Assembly (NCBI GenBank): GCA_965249225.1
Contig: CBDFLT010000001.1
Span: 1-64,000, forward strand
Length of the DNA stretch: 64,000 nt
Origin: CBDFLT01 sp965249225
Lineage (GTDB): Bacteria > Chloroflexota > Dehalococcoidia > Lucifugimonadales > G963668185
Direction of reading: 5' to 3'
Position numbers and translations under genes: made by a program. The stretch's first letter is position 1. Every line of letters begins with the position of its first letter. Under the pieces are notes generated by a model, which ran no database searches, was not told the origin of the DNA, and saw only the letters and a program-made list of their open reading frames with translations. Below, in pieces: positions 61,847 to 64,000 of the stretch.

Positions 61847-62035
61847 TGCCTGGAATACGCGATCTGGTCACGGACTATCCAGATTGGTGCAGGATCTTCC
61901 CGAACTGCTTTACCACAGCCGGCGGCCTAGACAGTTGGGTTGCTAATTTCCTGGTTGGCACACAGGATGGTTGGGTAGGGGAACCACGGCCGAGCTGATA
62001 ATTGGCCTTAGCTGTGGTCATCGCGAGAAAGCATG

Positions 62036-64000
62036 TCAGCCTTCTGACGTCTGGGCCTCCCGCAATTTGAGGATGTTGGTCACAATCTGTTGCAGGGCGT
62101 CGCACGAAAGCCCCTGAGAACCAGCCTGGTTAATTAGTTCCTCAATGACCACCGGATTCTTCATGGCATGTTTACTTTTGCGTATTTCGAACTTTGCCTG
62201 GCAAGCTTTCATGATCTCCTGAAACCGCTCCTCACCGATGTCCCCGCGGAGAGTCTCGTCCATTGATCGCACAAAACAAGCAAAGTTGGACATCACCTGA
62301 GTAGATGGGAAATCCTCTGCTGGTTGCCCGAGTAATCTAAGTAATCGGCGATTCTCCCCAGGAATTGCGTTGTCATCCATATGGTCACCGTCCCAGATGA
62401 CGAATGTCCTAATTCCAAATCGGCGGAAGATTGCCAATGGACAGTCTAGGTTAGATTTGCCTCCACACGGAATCACTGCAATCCCTTCACTCTCTATATC
62501 GTGACCCATAGAGCGAGCAGTTCCCAATATTGCCGCCCTGTCGTCCTCACCCTCGACAAGCGCCACAACATCGGCGAAGAAGCCCTCACCCATCCATGGA
62601 GTCATGATCGAACGCAAGCGTGGCTCAAGCGTACTCCACGTGAACTTTTCCGCAGGCCTTGCATTTGGGTCAACGGCCTCCCAAATCTCCGCTGCAACAG
62701 AGTCTCCATCAACTTGAGTCACCTGTGTTGCACGTGGCATCTCTGGGTCAGGTTCGACCTTCCTAAATGCTCTTACTTGGTGGAATCTGTCAAGCCCGAC
62801 GAAGAGAGGCGAATGTGTCGTATAGAGTATCTGTGTGCGCTTGGAAACACCGGCGATCACACCACTCGCCAGCTGTAGTAGGATACTGGCCAAATGTCGT
62901 TGTCTACTTGGATGTTGGTAAAGCTCAGGCTCTTCGATGCCCAGCGTCAGATTTGGTAGCCCTTTGACGGCATTGTCAGATGTTTCCGAGATTGAGGACT
63001 GTCCCTGCGTCTCAGAGGAGTCGCCATCAGACACTTCTCGTGGACTCGGACCCTGAGCGACCGCTAGGTGCTGGAGCATGGTTAAGATGAAGGCTCGTTG
63101 GAGGCCGTGACCCGTTTGACCAACAGCTGCAGAGTACCCATCTTCAACGAGCTTTACATCGGTTGAAGGTAGGGGCACATCAATGTTGCCAGCGGCCAAT
63201 TCCAAGTTAACACTCGCATCAGGCACGTAAGTCTTTAAAGTTCGTGTGAGTGTTGCTTCAAGTGCGCTTTTGTCCTTCTGGGCGATGTCTGCCATTATGT
63301 CTTGATAACGCTGTTGGGTTTCCGTCTTGAGCGTTGCGATCTCTTCCCGTTCAGCAAGAGTGCTCCTTACTACCAGGTTCATAATATCTGTGATTGGGGA
63401 GCCACGTCCTTCAGTGGCATCCTCTGCAGCATCCCGTACGGCGGGAATAGAGATAAACAGCGTATATCGACTCAGGTAGCCTTCACCTACCTCAGTAAAG
63501 CCAAAGAATTTGCCGTCGTCCCGTAGTCGAACGCATCGCTCGGGATGAGAATCTTCCCAGGCCCTGATGGCGTCTTGGACGTCCTGAGCCGACTGCACGC
63601 TTGGAAGCTCAGCGTATTGGGGGTTGGTCCTCAATTCATTGTATTGTGACCGGGCTTCGGTTTTGCTTGGGGCGTTTCGGATGGCTTGAAACTCTGCGTT
63701 CTGCATTCGAGAACCGTGCAAACTGGTTTGAGGGGCGCTGTCCGATATGGCAAGTAACCTCGTTACAGACAATGAGTCACCCTGCATATAGGGCTTAAAC
63801 TTCGTCTCGGCATCGGAATCCAGGTCTGTAAACGTGACGGTGATCTCAATCTCGCGAGTCGTATCGTTGCCATAAAAGTCTTCTGGACCGAAAGTAGGAC
63901 GTGTCGCATAGAACATTTCTAATGCACGGAGGAAGGAGGATTTGCCGGCACCATTTGGTCCAACTAATGCTGTGAGCGGCTCACAATTCAAAGTGGCATC
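62036..64000 (-). CDS. OLD-family ATP-dependent nuclease (5' truncated at window edge)
   Basis: At least 654 residues; the frame is still open at the last base of the window, and a TTG at 63991 is probably internal. The ATPase half has Walker A LVGPNGAGKSSFLRAL, Walker B TLGIEEPELYQHPSRQRHL and YTTHSPLFVGL. The C-terminal TOPRIM has ALVEGEDDRAAIL and VIWDGDHMDDN. OLD proteins are nucleases that act in phage defence or DNA repair; GajA of Gabija is one type. No UvrD-like helicase is downstream; the upstream side is out of view. Lower GC than its neighbours and position beside tRNA genes suggest horizontal acquisition. Confidence 0.85.
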   Translation of the reverse strand, partial: DATLNCEPLTALVGPNGAGKSSFLRALEMFYATRPTFGPEDFYGNDTTREIEITVTFTDLDSDAETKFKPYMQGDSLSVTRLLAISDSAPQTSLHGSRMQNAEFQAIRNAPSKTEARSQYNELRTNPQYAELPSVQSAQDVQDAIRAWEDSHPERCVRLRDDGKFFGFTEVGEGYLSRYTLFISIPAVRDAAEDATEGRGSPITDIMNLVVRSTLAEREEIATLKTETQQRYQDIMADIAQKDKSALEATLTRTLKTYVPDASVNLELAAGNIDVPLPSTDVKLVEDGYSAAVGQTGHGLQRAFILTMLQHLAVAQGPSPREVSDGDSSETQGQSSISETSDNAVKGLPNLTLGIEEPELYQHPSRQRHLASILLQLASGVIAGVSKRTQILYTTHSPLFVGLDRFHQVRAFRKVEPDPEMPRATQVTQVDGDSVAAEIWEAVDPNARPAEKFTWSTLEPRLRSIMTPWMGEGFFADVVALVEGEDDRAAILGTARSMGHDIESEGIAVIPCGGKSNLDCPLAIFRRFGIRTFVIWDGDHMDDNAIPGENRRLLRLLGQPAEDFPSTQVMSNFACFVRSMDETLRGDIGEERFQEIMKACQAKFEIRKSKHAMKNPVVIEELINQAGSQGLSCDALQQIVTNILKLREAQTSEG

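Noticed and set aside
62036..64000. Complete Gabija defence system
   Set aside because: The OLD protein alone is not enough; a GajB-type UvrD helicase is not present in the visible flank, and the other flank is outside the window.

Overview
The window reads like a chromosome segment of an uncultured Chloroflexota bacterium, most likely Dehalococcoidia or SAR202-type. This is an inference, because I ran no phylogeny. Four things point that way. A 16S rRNA gene stands without an adjacent 23S gene, as in Dehalococcoides. There are many paralogous SDR, DUF1800, DUF1501 and NHL-repeat genes. The ribonucleotide reductase is B12-dependent with an adjacent nrdR. The division cluster (rsmH-ftsA-ftsZ) contains no peptidoglycan genes. 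Coding density is high and GC is roughly 55-60 percent by eye, with islands that look different (the DUF1501 gene and the terminal OLD-family gene).

Layout: 1-2.7 kb holds the end of a secreted c-type cytochrome, nnrE and an inositol-monophosphatase-family gene. 2.8-5.6 kb is a tightly overlapping signalling operon: a GntR-receiver fusion, a PAS hybrid histidine kinase and a receiver/coiled-coil protein. 5.7-17.6 kb is an expansion region with one DUF1501 gene, three DUF1800 genes and three NHL beta-propeller genes. It is interrupted by a broken amino-acid-type binding protein and a cyclophilin lipoprotein. 17.6-22 kb holds a lipoprotein, an SDR, an SMP-30 lactonase and a DrrAB-type ABC exporter whose ATPase is frameshifted. 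22-24.9 kb holds an SRA-like/HNH nuclease candidate, tRNA-Ala and a self-contained 16S unit with promoter, processing stem and terminator. 24.9-27.7 kb holds three tandem EamA transporters. 27.8-31.2 kb holds birA, DUF167, yggT, proC and pdxA.

31.2-32.1 kb has no convincing gene but carries a terminator and strong palindromes. It is followed by a methyltransferase that overlaps a truncated SDR. 33.3-40.9 kb holds nrdJ, a decayed HNH gene, nrdR, ftsZ, ftsA and rsmH. 41.1-45.6 kb holds mogA (apparently starting at ATT), trmD, rplS and priA. 45.7-49.2 kb is a second SDR-DUF1800-NHL block. 49.2-50.9 kb holds a UGSC-family selenoprotein read through an in-frame TGA, plus a partner gene. 51-59.5 kb holds signalling genes (histidine kinase, FHA, receiver-like, ECF sigma, frameshifted LuxR regulator), pepA, lipoproteins and two trypsin-like proteases without signal peptides. 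59.5-61.3 kb holds two more SDRs. tRNA-Leu and tRNA-Cys follow, and the window ends inside an OLD-family ATPase/TOPRIM nuclease.

The strongest observations are the selenocysteine-encoding UGSC gene with a hairpin in SECIS position, the freestanding 16S unit with its processing stem, the repeatedly duplicated DUF1800/NHL/SDR modules with a 350-bp identical tract, the GntR-receiver fusion, and three genes each broken by one apparent extra G.
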